Below are positions 1 to 7,525 of a stretch of 64,000 nucleotides of DNA, piece by piece (positions within the stretch are counted from its first letter, which is position 1; every line of letters starts with the position of its first letter). A program made the translations under genes and the position numbers. The stretch is from Bryobacterales bacterium (GTDB taxonomy: Bacteria; Acidobacteriota; Terriglobia; Bryobacterales; Bryobacteraceae): the NCBI GenBank assembly GCA_003170295.1, contig PNAJ01000138.1, positions 62,001 to 126,000 of the forward strand, written 5' to 3'. The notes under the pieces are model-generated. The model saw nothing but the letters and a program-made list of their open reading frames with translations. It did no database searches and was not told the DNA's origin.

Positions 1-1025
1 GATCTCCTTCGCGGCCCAGTTTCACCGCCATCAGATTCGGATTGCGAAAGCCGCTCATCACGAACACGCAGCGAATGAATTATTAGCAAACGTGATCGCT
101 GCTGCGCTTGTTGGCTAGGCACGTATCGCCAACAGGTTGAAACCATGCCGTCCGCCGCAACCGGTGCGGGAATGCTATTGGCGCCCAGGCCCGCGACCTC
201 CCAGATCGGCTTGCCGGTTTCAAGGTCGTAGCTATGGACCTTCTTTGTCGCTGAAACGACCACCTGCTTTTTCCCCTGGTAGGTTATGACGACGGGGCCG
301 CTCCAGTTGGTGCTCCCATCGGAACGCGGCGTGCGCCACAGCTCTTTCCCGGTGGCGACATCGAGCGCGACGAGGAACGAATCGCCCTCATGATCGAATA
401 GCAGCAGCAGTTTTGAGCCTTCAATCGCCGGCCACGCGCCTTCGCCGAACGTCAGTCGCATCTTCAACTGAATGCCGAAATCCTTTTCCCAGATTTTCTT
501 GCCGTCCAGGTCGTAGCAATAGACGCCTCGCGAGCCGAAGAAGGCAACTACATGTTTGCCGTCGGTCACGGGTGAATTTGAGGCGAAGCTGCCGTAGGTG
601 GGATGGTATCCTTCGTGCGGCGTCGCGATCTTCGCCACTTGCTGCCACAGGAGCTTGCCGGTTTTGCGATCGAGCGCAAGCAGCATCAGTTTCTGCTCGG
701 GCTGCGGTCGACTGTCACTAAATCCGGGTCCACCGCCTCTAACAGGTGTAGCCTTTGGAGGCGCGTCGGGCGGCACGACGCTGGTGGGCACCGCCGTCGT
801 CACGAACACTCGATCGCCCCAGATCACGGGTGAAGAATGACCGCGTCCTGGTATTTGTGCTTTCCACTTGATATGCTCGGTATCGCTCCAATGCAGAGGG
901 GCGTCGCCACGAGCCATTCCGTCATTGTCGGGACCACGCCAACTAGGCCAGTCACTACCGGCCTGAGGAGCCGCGAGCATCGGCAACAACAGCGAGAGCG
1001 AAAGTACCAGCGAGGGAAAGAGCAT
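1..1025 (-). pseudogene. PQQ-like beta-propeller protein (BamB-like), frameshifted and cut by window edge
   Basis: Reading the minus strand from ATG 1025 gives a signal peptide (LVLSLSLLLPMLA) followed by a beta-propeller of PQQ/BamB type, with repeat motifs such as LDRKTGKLLWQQ, LDGKKIWEKD, LDVATGKELWRT and LETGKPIWEV. The frame is intact to about position 141 (ADGMV) and then runs into unrelated residues; the expected continuation (FVMSGFRNPNLMAVKLGREGD) appears in another frame from position 64 to the window edge. The two parts are separated by about 76 nt rich in inverted repeats, so the gene looks interrupted by a small insertion. An in-frame ATG at 1058 is an alternative start. Proteins of this type are periplasmic; the substrate is not predictable. 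The rest of the gene lies outside the window, so the family call is firm but its loss of function is inferred. Confidence 0.8.
65..140. repeat. ~76-nt palindromic insertion in the beta-propeller gene
   Basis: The stretch between the two reading frames of the broken gene contains two hairpin-forming parts: CGCAGCGA (67-74 region) facing TCGCTGCTGCG (95-105), and TGTTGGC/GCCAACA arms around 109-134. The length is 76 nt if the ancestral codons are joined GMV-FVM, which is one more than a multiple of three and explains the frameshift. It resembles a REP/BIME-type element; no transposase is present. Confidence 0.6.
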
Positions 1026-1151
1026 GGGGGTTTTTGAAATGATACACCGTTCCCGCATTTTTCAGATAGTACCTGCCGCGTACCAGGACCTCTTACTCGT
1101 GAAGTACCTTGTTCCCTACCGGCATAAGCCGCAAAATCGCAAGGTGAATCC

Positions 1152-3080
1152 GTGATGGAGCGAGCCGACTTAGAGCAGTGGAAAGGCAAGGAAGTCTCGC
1201 GGTTGCTCGCTTTGGTGGAGACGGAGCGCCGCTACTACCAGGAGATGGTGGCGATGCTGCCGGTGCCGCTGGTGGTGCTGTCAGCGGATCGTCACGTGTC
1301 TTCCGCCAACCGCGCGTTTCGTCAGACCTTCGGCCTGCGATCGATCGATCTGCGCGGAAAACCCATCACTGAGATTCTGCCGTCCGATCGTTTGATCGAA
1401 AACATTCGAGACGCTCATGTAAGCGGCGTCCCGCACACGGCATTTCCATTGGAACACGAGGGGCGGCAATTCAGTCTCGCCGTAGTGCCGATGCGCAACT
1501 GGGACGACGAGGGCGAAGTCGAAACGCTGCTGATGGTGCAGGAAGCAGTTGGGGTCAAGGCGCCTGCCGCCGTCCCTGAAGCTTGGGGCGAGATTCCGGC
1601 GATCGTTTGGCAGGCGGACGGAGCGACGCTCGAATTCCGCTCCGTGCGGGGAGACGTCGATCGATTGCTCGGGTTCCCGGCGGCGCACTGGACCGAGACT
1701 CCGAAGTTTTTCGAGGAGCGCATTCATCCCAGCGATCGAACGGCCACGCTCGCTTTTTATCGCACGGCCATCCAGCGTGGCACGGGCGACGCCAGCGCGG
1801 AGTATCGCACGATGACGGCTTCCGGCGGCACTATCTGGGTACGGGAAACAATTCGCGTGAACGGCTCGCTGACGGGCGTGATGACGCCGATGGAACAACG
1901 CAGGCAGCTCGAGAATCAACTAATGCGCTCCGGGCGCGCGGAGGCGCTGCGAGGGATGGCGAGCAAGCTGGCGCACTACCTGAACAATCCGCTGATGATC
2001 GTGACCGGCTATGCCGAGGAGATGCGGAATACGCTGCCGGACGGCGACCCTATGCGGGGGGATGTCGACCAGATCCTGACCGCGACGGATCGCATTTCGG
2101 CAATCACGGCACAGTTGCTCAACTACACGCGCCGGCAGGCGAATGCACCATCGCCCGTAAATGTGACGCGAGTCTTGACGCGCATCGAAGATAAATTGAC
2201 GTACACGGCAGGCGAGGGCGTCGCGGTGCAGCTCCATTCGGGTGACGGGGTTTGGGCGGTGGCCGAGGAAGCACAGTTGGAAGAGATTATTCTCGCGCTG
2301 TTATCGCAGGATCGCGAGGATGCGCGGGAGCGGTCCGTCGTGAAGATCTGTTGCGAGACCAAAACGATCGTGGAACATGCACCCGACGCGACGCTCGCCC
2401 CAGGCACTTACGCGCGCCTGGCGATTCATGACAACGGCCAAGGCCTGGAGGAAACAAAGAGCGTCGCCGTTTTTGAAGGTTTCCTGGCGAAGAATGGAGA
2501 GAGGAACGCGGGTCCGGCATTGGCGCGGGCCTACGCGATCGTTCGCGAGTGGGGCGGAGACATCGCGTTCTTCAGCGAGCCGTTTCGCGGCTCGGCATTC
2601 CTGGTTTACTTGCCGAGCTGTGCGCCTCCCGCGGAGGCCGCGACGGTGATGGAGATGTCGCCCGCGCTGGCCGTGGAGACTTCGATCCCCGAAGTTCCCG
2701 TGGAGATCCCCCGCGAAACGATCCTGCTGGTGGAAGATGAACCGGGCATTCGCGCGCTGGTCAGAAAGATTCTCCGGCGCGAAAAATATAATGTGGTCGA
2801 AGCAAGCAGTGCCGAAGAAGCCCTCGAGATGGCTTCGACCGTGGCGGGCCGGATCGACCTGCTGGTCACCGATGTCATGCTTCCCGGCGTATCCGGCCGC
2901 GCGCTGGCGGAACAAATTCGCGAGGCGAGACAGGACCTCAAGATTCTCTACATCTCTGGCTATACCGACGATGACGCGGTTCGAACCGGAGCAATTCCTC
3001 CCGGGTCGAAATTCCTGCAAAAGCCGTTCACGCTGGGTGCTCTGGTGGGCAAAGTGAAAGAAGCGCTGGGGCCGACTTAG
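1152..3080 (+). CDS. PAS-type histidine kinase/receiver hybrid with degenerate ATP-binding motifs
   Basis: A 642-residue cytoplasmic protein without membrane spans. It has a PAS domain (about 25-130), a second PAS-like domain (about 140-255), a HisKA-like region with LAHYLNNPL (His near residue 275), a HATPase-like region (about 360-490) and a receiver domain (about 520-640) with phospho-acceptor Asp near 574 in LLVTDVMLPG. The layout is that of NtrB-like kinases fused to a receiver. The ATPase part is unusual: the N-box, normally with NARDAM-like residues, reads LSQDREDARE, and the G2 box, normally GTGLGL, reads NAGPAL, while the G1 box DNGQGL is kept. It may therefore be a poor or dead kinase. 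Start is GTG 1152 or ATG 1155. It stands alone, with no partner regulator beside it. Confidence 0.85.
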   Translation: MMERADLEQWKGKEVSRLLALVETERRYYQEMVAMLPVPLVVLSADRHVSSANRAFRQTFGLRSIDLRGKPITEILPSDRLIENIRDAHVSGVPHTAFPLEHEGRQFSLAVVPMRNWDDEGEVETLLMVQEAVGVKAPAAVPEAWGEIPAIVWQADGATLEFRSVRGDVDRLLGFPAAHWTETPKFFEERIHPSDRTATLAFYRTAIQRGTGDASAEYRTMTASGGTIWVRETIRVNGSLTGVMTPMEQRRQLENQLMRSGRAEALRGMASKLAHYLNNPLMIVTGYAEEMRNTLPDGDPMRGDVDQILTATDRISAITAQLLNYTRRQANAPSPVNVTRVLTRIEDKLTYTAGEGVAVQLHSGDGVWAVAEEAQLEEIILALLSQDREDARERSVVKICCETKTIVEHAPDATLAPGTYARLAIHDNGQGLEETKSVAVFEGFLAKNGERNAGPALARAYAIVREWGGDIAFFSEPFRGSAFLVYLPSCAPPAEAATVMEMSPALAVETSIPEVPVEIPRETILLVEDEPGIRALVRKILRREKYNVVEASSAEEALEMASTVAGRIDLLVTDVMLPGVSGRALAEQIREARQDLKILYISGYTDDDAVRTGAIPPGSKFLQKPFTLGALVGKVKEALGPT

Positions 3081-3123
3081 TTTTCTGGCCCAGCCAGATG
3101 ATTAGCATGTCCCCTCCTTTACA

Positions 3124-3197
3124 GTCGGGGTTCGGTGTCCGAATGATCGCGCATGTCAGCACTTGGATCGCCCTCAGCATTGACACCGAACCCCGAC
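3124..3197. repeat. 16-bp perfect inverted repeat downstream of the hybrid kinase
   Basis: GTCGGGGTTCGGTGTC at 3124-3139 is the exact reverse complement of 3182-3197, separated by 42 nt. It could fold at the end of the upstream transcript, but there is no T-run, so it looks more like a repeat element than a terminator. The right arm runs on into GACCGTCAGGG, a motif seen again near 55605. Confidence 0.7.
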
Positions 3198-3301
3198 CGT
3201 CAGGGTCCCTGCGGCAGTCACTAGTGGACTGTATCTGAAGCTCATGAACGAAGTCGCCAAGTGGGCCGACGCGTCAGCCCACGTATTTTGAGCGCGTTGG
3301 C

Positions 3302-3348
3302 AGAGCCGGACCAGGGGGTCGGCGCGGACGGGGGCGTCCGCCCCACAA
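3302..3348. repeat. Interspersed GC-rich palindromic repeat (GCGGACGGGGGCGTCCGC type)
   Basis: The core GCGGACGGGGGCGTCCGC is a hairpin followed by CCCAC. The same layout (GCGGACC, G-run, GGTCCGC, CCCAC) makes up the tandem array at 37441-37908, so this is a dispersed single copy of the same family. Confidence 0.6.
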
Positions 3349-3374
3349 AACAGAGACACGTGTAAGATTCAGCT

Positions 3375-4565
3375 ATGCGCAGGCCGGCAACCGAGGAGCG
3401 GAAGCACACGGAACGCCGACTCAAAGTCGCAATCGTGGCTGCTTTATTCGCGGGACTAGCATTGTCGCCTAAACTCTGGCTCAGCGAACGCGTATATCCG
3501 GCCACACCGGTATCGCCGCTGTTAGGATTGATTCCGGCCCCGCTCGACCACATTCTTTACGCAGCGCTTCTGGCCATATCAGTTGCAATCGCGGTACTCG
3601 CGCGGCCCGCTAAATTGATCGGCCTGTTCGTCCTCCTCGCGATCTCGATTGCATTGTTCGATCAATCGCGATGGCAGCCGTGGTTCTATCAATATTTGGT
3701 CATGCTCGCGGCAGTGGGACTCGATGGCCGCGGCCGGGGCGATTACGCCTTGAACGCGTGCCGCCTGGTGGTGGTCTGCACTTATTTCTGGAGCGGTCTG
3801 CAGAAGGCCAACGCGGCTTTCATGATGCATGTGTTCCCCTTTATGATGCAGCCGGTCACGCGACTGCTTCCTTCTTCGATGGAGGCTGCCATGAACTCGC
3901 TGGGGATCGTCGCGCCCTTCATTGAAGTGGCTATCGGGATTGGCCTGCTGACGCGCCGCTTCCGGACATTTGCGATTTACCTCGCTTTCGGAATGCATGC
4001 TTTTATTCTGCTGGCGATCGGCCCGCTGGGGCAGAATTCGAATAATGTCGTGTGGCCTTGGAACATCGCGATGTGTTGTTTCCTTATGATCCTATTCTGG
4101 CAATGGCCGGAACTGTCCGCCCGGGAAATTATCTGGTCCCAGGGAGGGCATTATCAGATAGTCGTGCTCCTGCTCTTCGGGATCGCGCCAATCCTGAGCT
4201 TTTTCAATTTATGGGACGGTTATCTATCCTCCGCTCTGTACTCGGGATTGAGGAACACTGCCCACATCTATGTGACAGATGCCTTGAAGGACCGCCTTCC
4301 CAAAGAGATCCTGCCGCACATATATTCGAGCAACAAGCCGGGTACCAGCATTCTTATCCTGCAGGAGTGGTCCATGGGCGAGCTGAATGTGCCGATATAT
4401 CCGGAGCCGCGGATTTACAAGAATCTGGCGCGGTACATTTGCACCTATGTACACGATCCCTCCGAGATGAAATTGTGGATCAAGCAGACTAACGTGCTGA
4501 TCTCGGCGGACAAACAGGTTTCCTACGATTGTCCCGTGCTCTTGTCCGGCAGCGCGAAACGGTAG
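3375..4565 (+). CDS. Multi-pass membrane protein, HTTM-like
   Basis: A 396-residue protein with about eight hydrophobic segments between residues 15 and 290 and a soluble C-terminal tail of about 110 residues. The segment YFWSGLQKANAAFM, followed by a run of helices, resembles the HTTM family (bacterial relatives of vitamin K-dependent gamma-carboxylase), where a W-x-S-G-x-x-K motif is typical; this is a resemblance by eye, not a firm assignment. The substrate is unknown. The 3' end overlaps the convergent regulator gene by 43 nt. It has no operon partner on its strand. Confidence 0.6.
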   Translation: MRRPATEERKHTERRLKVAIVAALFAGLALSPKLWLSERVYPATPVSPLLGLIPAPLDHILYAALLAISVAIAVLARPAKLIGLFVLLAISIALFDQSRWQPWFYQYLVMLAAVGLDGRGRGDYALNACRLVVVCTYFWSGLQKANAAFMMHVFPFMMQPVTRLLPSSMEAAMNSLGIVAPFIEVAIGIGLLTRRFRTFAIYLAFGMHAFILLAIGPLGQNSNNVVWPWNIAMCCFLMILFWQWPELSAREIIWSQGGHYQIVVLLLFGIAPILSFFNLWDGYLSSALYSGLRNTAHIYVTDALKDRLPKEILPHIYSSNKPGTSILILQEWSMGELNVPIYPEPRIYKNLARYICTYVHDPSEMKLWIKQTNVLISADKQVSYDCPVLLSGSAKR

Positions 4566-5233
4566 CCGACCCATGGCTCGGTGAGTAAATATCGCGGCTG
4601 GGCGGGGTTGGGCTCGATTTTCTTGCGAAGCTGATTCATGAACACGCGCAGGTACTCCACCTGATCGCCGTAATCGGGACCCCACACCGCTTGTAGCAAA
4701 CGTCCATGCGGAATCGGCACGTTGGGATTCGCCAACAGGTATTGCAAGAGCCCGAATTCCTTCGGCGTGAGACGAGTCTCGCGGCCTTTCGAAATCACGC
4801 GCCTGGTGGCCATATTGATTTCGATATCGTCCAGATGAACGGACTGCGCACCGCCCTCAGGAGACGACGGCATGCGCCGCAGCGCGGCACGGATGCGCGC
4901 CAGCAGCTCCGGCGTGCTGAACGGCTTGGTGATGTAATCGTCGGCGCCGGCGTCGAGCGCGGCCACTTTATCCTGTTCCGAATCGCGAACGGTCAGCATG
5001 ACGATCGCGACCTCAGAGCCGCTGCGGATGGCCCGGCACGTTTCCAACCCTCCCATCCCCGGCATGTTGACGTCCACCAGAATCAGGTCGAAGCGATTCG
5101 CGCGAATCGCCTCCAGCGCTTCCTCGCCGGTGCGCGCCTCGTAAAACTCATAGCCTTGTCCGGTCAGCGTGGCGCGCAGGACGCGGCGGATCTGCGGTTC
5201 GTCGTCGACCACCAGGATGCGGCCCGTGCTCAT
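4523..5233 (-). CDS. kdpE: OmpR/KdpE-family response regulator
   Basis: A 236-residue two-domain regulator: receiver at residues 4-118 with acidic pair DD(10,11), phospho-acceptor Asp54 in LILVDVNMPG and Lys in YITKPFS, then a winged-helix DNA-binding domain (about 140-232) ending in the usual beta-hairpin LLTEPWVGYRF. The closest match by eye is KdpE. The start at 5233 is chosen because its ATG overlaps the stop of the upstream sensor kinase by four bases (ATGA), indicating translational coupling. No kdpFABC genes are in the window, and the operon upstream encodes an exporter-like protein, so the regulated genes may not be potassium transport genes. Confidence 0.88.
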   Translation of the reverse strand: MSTGRILVVDDEPQIRRVLRATLTGQGYEFYEARTGEEALEAIRANRFDLILVDVNMPGMGGLETCRAIRSGSEVAIVMLTVRDSEQDKVAALDAGADDYITKPFSTPELLARIRAALRRMPSSPEGGAQSVHLDDIEINMATRRVISKGRETRLTPKEFGLLQYLLANPNVPIPHGRLLQAVWGPDYGDQVEYLRVFMNQLRKKIEPNPAQPRYLLTEPWVGYRFALPDKSTGQS

Positions 5234-6681
5234 TTCGTACGTCCTTCTTTCGGCACTGGCAAGCCGGCGCAGAATTCGGATCCTTCGCCCGGCTCGCCTT
5301 CGATCCACAAATCGCCGCCATGCGTGCGGAGGATCTCGCGCGCGATGTACAGTCCTAGCCCGGTCCCCGGGACTCGATCTTTCCCCGAGCCGCGGCGGTA
5401 GAACTTATCGAAAATACGTTCGCGCTCGCGCTGGGGAATGCCCGGGCCGCGATCGTGGACGCGGATGACGACACGATCCCCTTCGAGATCCGCCACCACG
5501 CCGATGGGCGATCCGGGGGGCGAATATTTGAGCGCGTTGTCGATCAACTGGCGCAGCGCGAGCGAGAGCAGTTCCGCGTCGGCCGAGACGCGCGGCAAGT
5601 TGGGGCTCGCGTTAACTCGCAGCGGTCGTCCCGCGGCCAGCGGTTCGAAATGTTCGACGACGCGGGCCAGCAGCGCTGCTACGTCCAGAGATTCGCGCTC
5701 CAGGCGAATTTTTCCGGCGTCGATTTGCGACATGCGGACAGCCTCGGTGACCAACTGATTCATGCGGTCGGTTTCCTCGTCGATAATCGCCACGAGCTCG
5801 CGGAACTGGGGCGAGAGCGCCGGCGAATCGGACAGCAGCGAGGTGGAGGCGGCCTTGATCGAGGTCAACGGCGTCTTGAATTCGTGCGCAATCGCGTCGA
5901 GCAGCGTGGATTTGAACTCTTCGCTCTGCCGCGCCGCGTCGGCCCGGTTCGCCGCCTCCTCCGTGCGCACGCGTTCGAGGGCGATCGCGACCAGGTTCAG
6001 CAGCGCCTGGAGCGCTCCATCGGACAGCGAAGAGCCCTTCAGCGCCAGGCTTCCGATGGGCTTCCCGCCCAGAAGGATCGCGGCGACGAACAACGGCGGC
6101 TCGACAAAATTGTTCCCTTGCACGGCCACTTGCTTGAGCTTACCTTCGATGTCGAGTAGATCATCCGGGCCGCCCCGAAATACTTCCGACGTTTTCGCGT
6201 CGTAGAGCGCGACGCCGGGGCAATCGAAGATTTCCGAGATGTGGCGAGCCGCCTGGGACCCGACCGATTGCGACGGGTCGGTGAGCAGGATCGCGCGGCT
6301 CAGTGCATAGAGCTGCTCGGTTTCCCGCTGCCGTCCCTTGGCTTCCTCGGCCTGCTTTTTTTCGCGGTCGGAAAGATGGCTGGCGACCAGAGCGGTGGCG
6401 AGGAACGCGAACAGCGCCACCCAGTTTTGCGGATCGGCGATGGTGAACATTCCTACGGGAGGCAGGAAAAAAAAGTTGAAGCAGAGCATCGCGGCGACTG
6501 ACGCGATACTCGATTCGATCAATCCCCAGGTGGCCGCAATCGCCAAAATCCCGAGCAAATAAGCGAATCCGGCAGTGGTCGCATTGACCGGAATCACCCG
6601 GAAGCAGATGAAGGTGATCGCGGCAACCAGTACCAGGCTCGCCGCGATTCGCAAGACCAACACAGCCGGACGGACGCGCAT
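5230..6681 (-). CDS. kdpD: KdpD-like sensor histidine kinase lacking the N-terminal KdpD domain
   Basis: A 483-residue inner-membrane kinase. It starts with four transmembrane helices of the DUF4118/KdpD type (about 10-110), then a GAF-like region (about 140-250), HisKA with IAHEFKTPLTS (His in the H-box), N-box LRQLIDNALKYSP, G1 DRGPGIP and G2 GTGLGLYIAREI. All catalytic motifs are intact. The ~370-residue KdpD/USP domain that opens classical KdpD is absent; such short forms occur as stand-alone sensors. The start at ATG 6681 is preferred over upstream in-frame starts because those would overlap the preceding gene. It is the third gene of the operon 9706 to 4523. Confidence 0.85.
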   Translation of the reverse strand: MRVRPAVLVLRIAASLVLVAAITFICFRVIPVNATTAGFAYLLGILAIAATWGLIESSIASVAAMLCFNFFFLPPVGMFTIADPQNWVALFAFLATALVASHLSDREKKQAEEAKGRQRETEQLYALSRAILLTDPSQSVGSQAARHISEIFDCPGVALYDAKTSEVFRGGPDDLLDIEGKLKQVAVQGNNFVEPPLFVAAILLGGKPIGSLALKGSSLSDGALQALLNLVAIALERVRTEEAANRADAARQSEEFKSTLLDAIAHEFKTPLTSIKAASTSLLSDSPALSPQFRELVAIIDEETDRMNQLVTEAVRMSQIDAGKIRLERESLDVAALLARVVEHFEPLAAGRPLRVNASPNLPRVSADAELLSLALRQLIDNALKYSPPGSPIGVVADLEGDRVVIRVHDRGPGIPQRERERIFDKFYRRGSGKDRVPGTGLGLYIAREILRTHGGDLWIEGEPGEGSEFCAGLPVPKEGRTK

Positions 6682-6719
6682 GAATCTAACCAATAAAGAT
6701 GGTAGCCCAATCGATCGCG

Positions 6720-7523
6720 CTATTTGGGTGGCGGACTGGTGTGTTCGAGCGCGTCGACATTGAATTTTTTGAAATCGAAATTCTTCACGTGCTCGTTTTC
6801 GCGAAAGCTCTTCACTACAATTCGCGCAGTGATGTGTTGTTCCCTGGACGTTTGCATCCACAATCCATCACTGATGGGAGACTGTTCCACTTCGAAGGTG
6901 GTGCCTTTTTGTACGCTGGCGAGCAGTCCTCCGCCGATGCGAAAATTGTCGTAGAAATGGATTTCGATGCGCGCGACCTGGCGGTCCGCTTCGTCGAACC
7001 AAATCGTACCCGCCATTTTTTTCGCGGCGTTTTCATTCGTGCTCTTTCCTTTCGCGTTCGGATCTCCGGTGAAATCGAAAGCCAGGGTGCTTCTGCGATG
7101 AAAGGTAATCCGGCGGGGATTCGCGATCTTCACCATGGGCAAAATTTCACTGATCAAGCTGATGTTTCCGCGTCCGCGTCTGACTTTGGGATCCGATTTC
7201 ATCGCCATTTTGACCATGTTTGTGACGCGAGCCTGCTCGCTTTTTCCTTCGGAGCCCTTCAGTTCGACACCATTCTTCTTCACCAGGCGCCCTATCTGGC
7301 GGCCATTCACGAAAAAGACCTCACGCTCGGTCGAGGTCGTCTTGACAATCGCGCCTTTCTCATCCAGCTCGTCGGTGGTGATCAAGCGGTGGAAGGTATA
7401 GTTCTCGCGGATGTCGTCCATCTTGTGTTGATTGGCCTGAACCTCCTTGATGAGAGTCTCGAGGTCTGGGATCGCCTGGGCGCAGGCGAAAGGGACCAAC
7501 AGGCTGATTGCGAGAAGTCGCAT
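6720..7523 (-). CDS. Secreted protein, possibly LolA-fold, function unknown
   Basis: A 267-residue protein with a clear signal peptide (MRLLAISLLVPFACAQA) and no further hydrophobic segment. The body contains alternating strands and a charged central part, with WFDEADRQVARIE, a pattern seen in lipoprotein-carrier (LolA/LolB-like) folds; I cannot confirm the family. The start is ATG 7523, only two bases after the stop of the FUSC gene, and the KdpD-like kinase follows after 38 nt, so it belongs to the exporter/two-component operon. It may be a periplasmic partner of the exporter or an envelope-stress reporter; both are guesses. Confidence 0.7.
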   Translation of the reverse strand: MRLLAISLLVPFACAQAIPDLETLIKEVQANQHKMDDIRENYTFHRLITTDELDEKGAIVKTTSTEREVFFVNGRQIGRLVKKNGVELKGSEGKSEQARVTNMVKMAMKSDPKVRRGRGNISLISEILPMVKIANPRRITFHRRSTLAFDFTGDPNAKGKSTNENAAKKMAGTIWFDEADRQVARIEIHFYDNFRIGGGLLASVQKGTTFEVEQSPISDGLWMQTSREQHITARIVVKSFRENEHVKNFDFKKFNVDALEHTSPPPK

Positions 7524-7525
7524 TG

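Noticed and set aside
2301..3020. Long open frame antisense to the hybrid kinase
   Set aside because: The plus strand encodes recognisable kinase and receiver motifs; the antisense frame has Arg/His-rich composition typical of shadows in GC-rich genes.
4523..6681. Assignment of the two-component pair to potassium control
   Set aside because: The sequence similarity is to KdpDE, but no kdpFABC genes are present and the sensor lacks the KdpD domain; the symbols are kept only as family labels.
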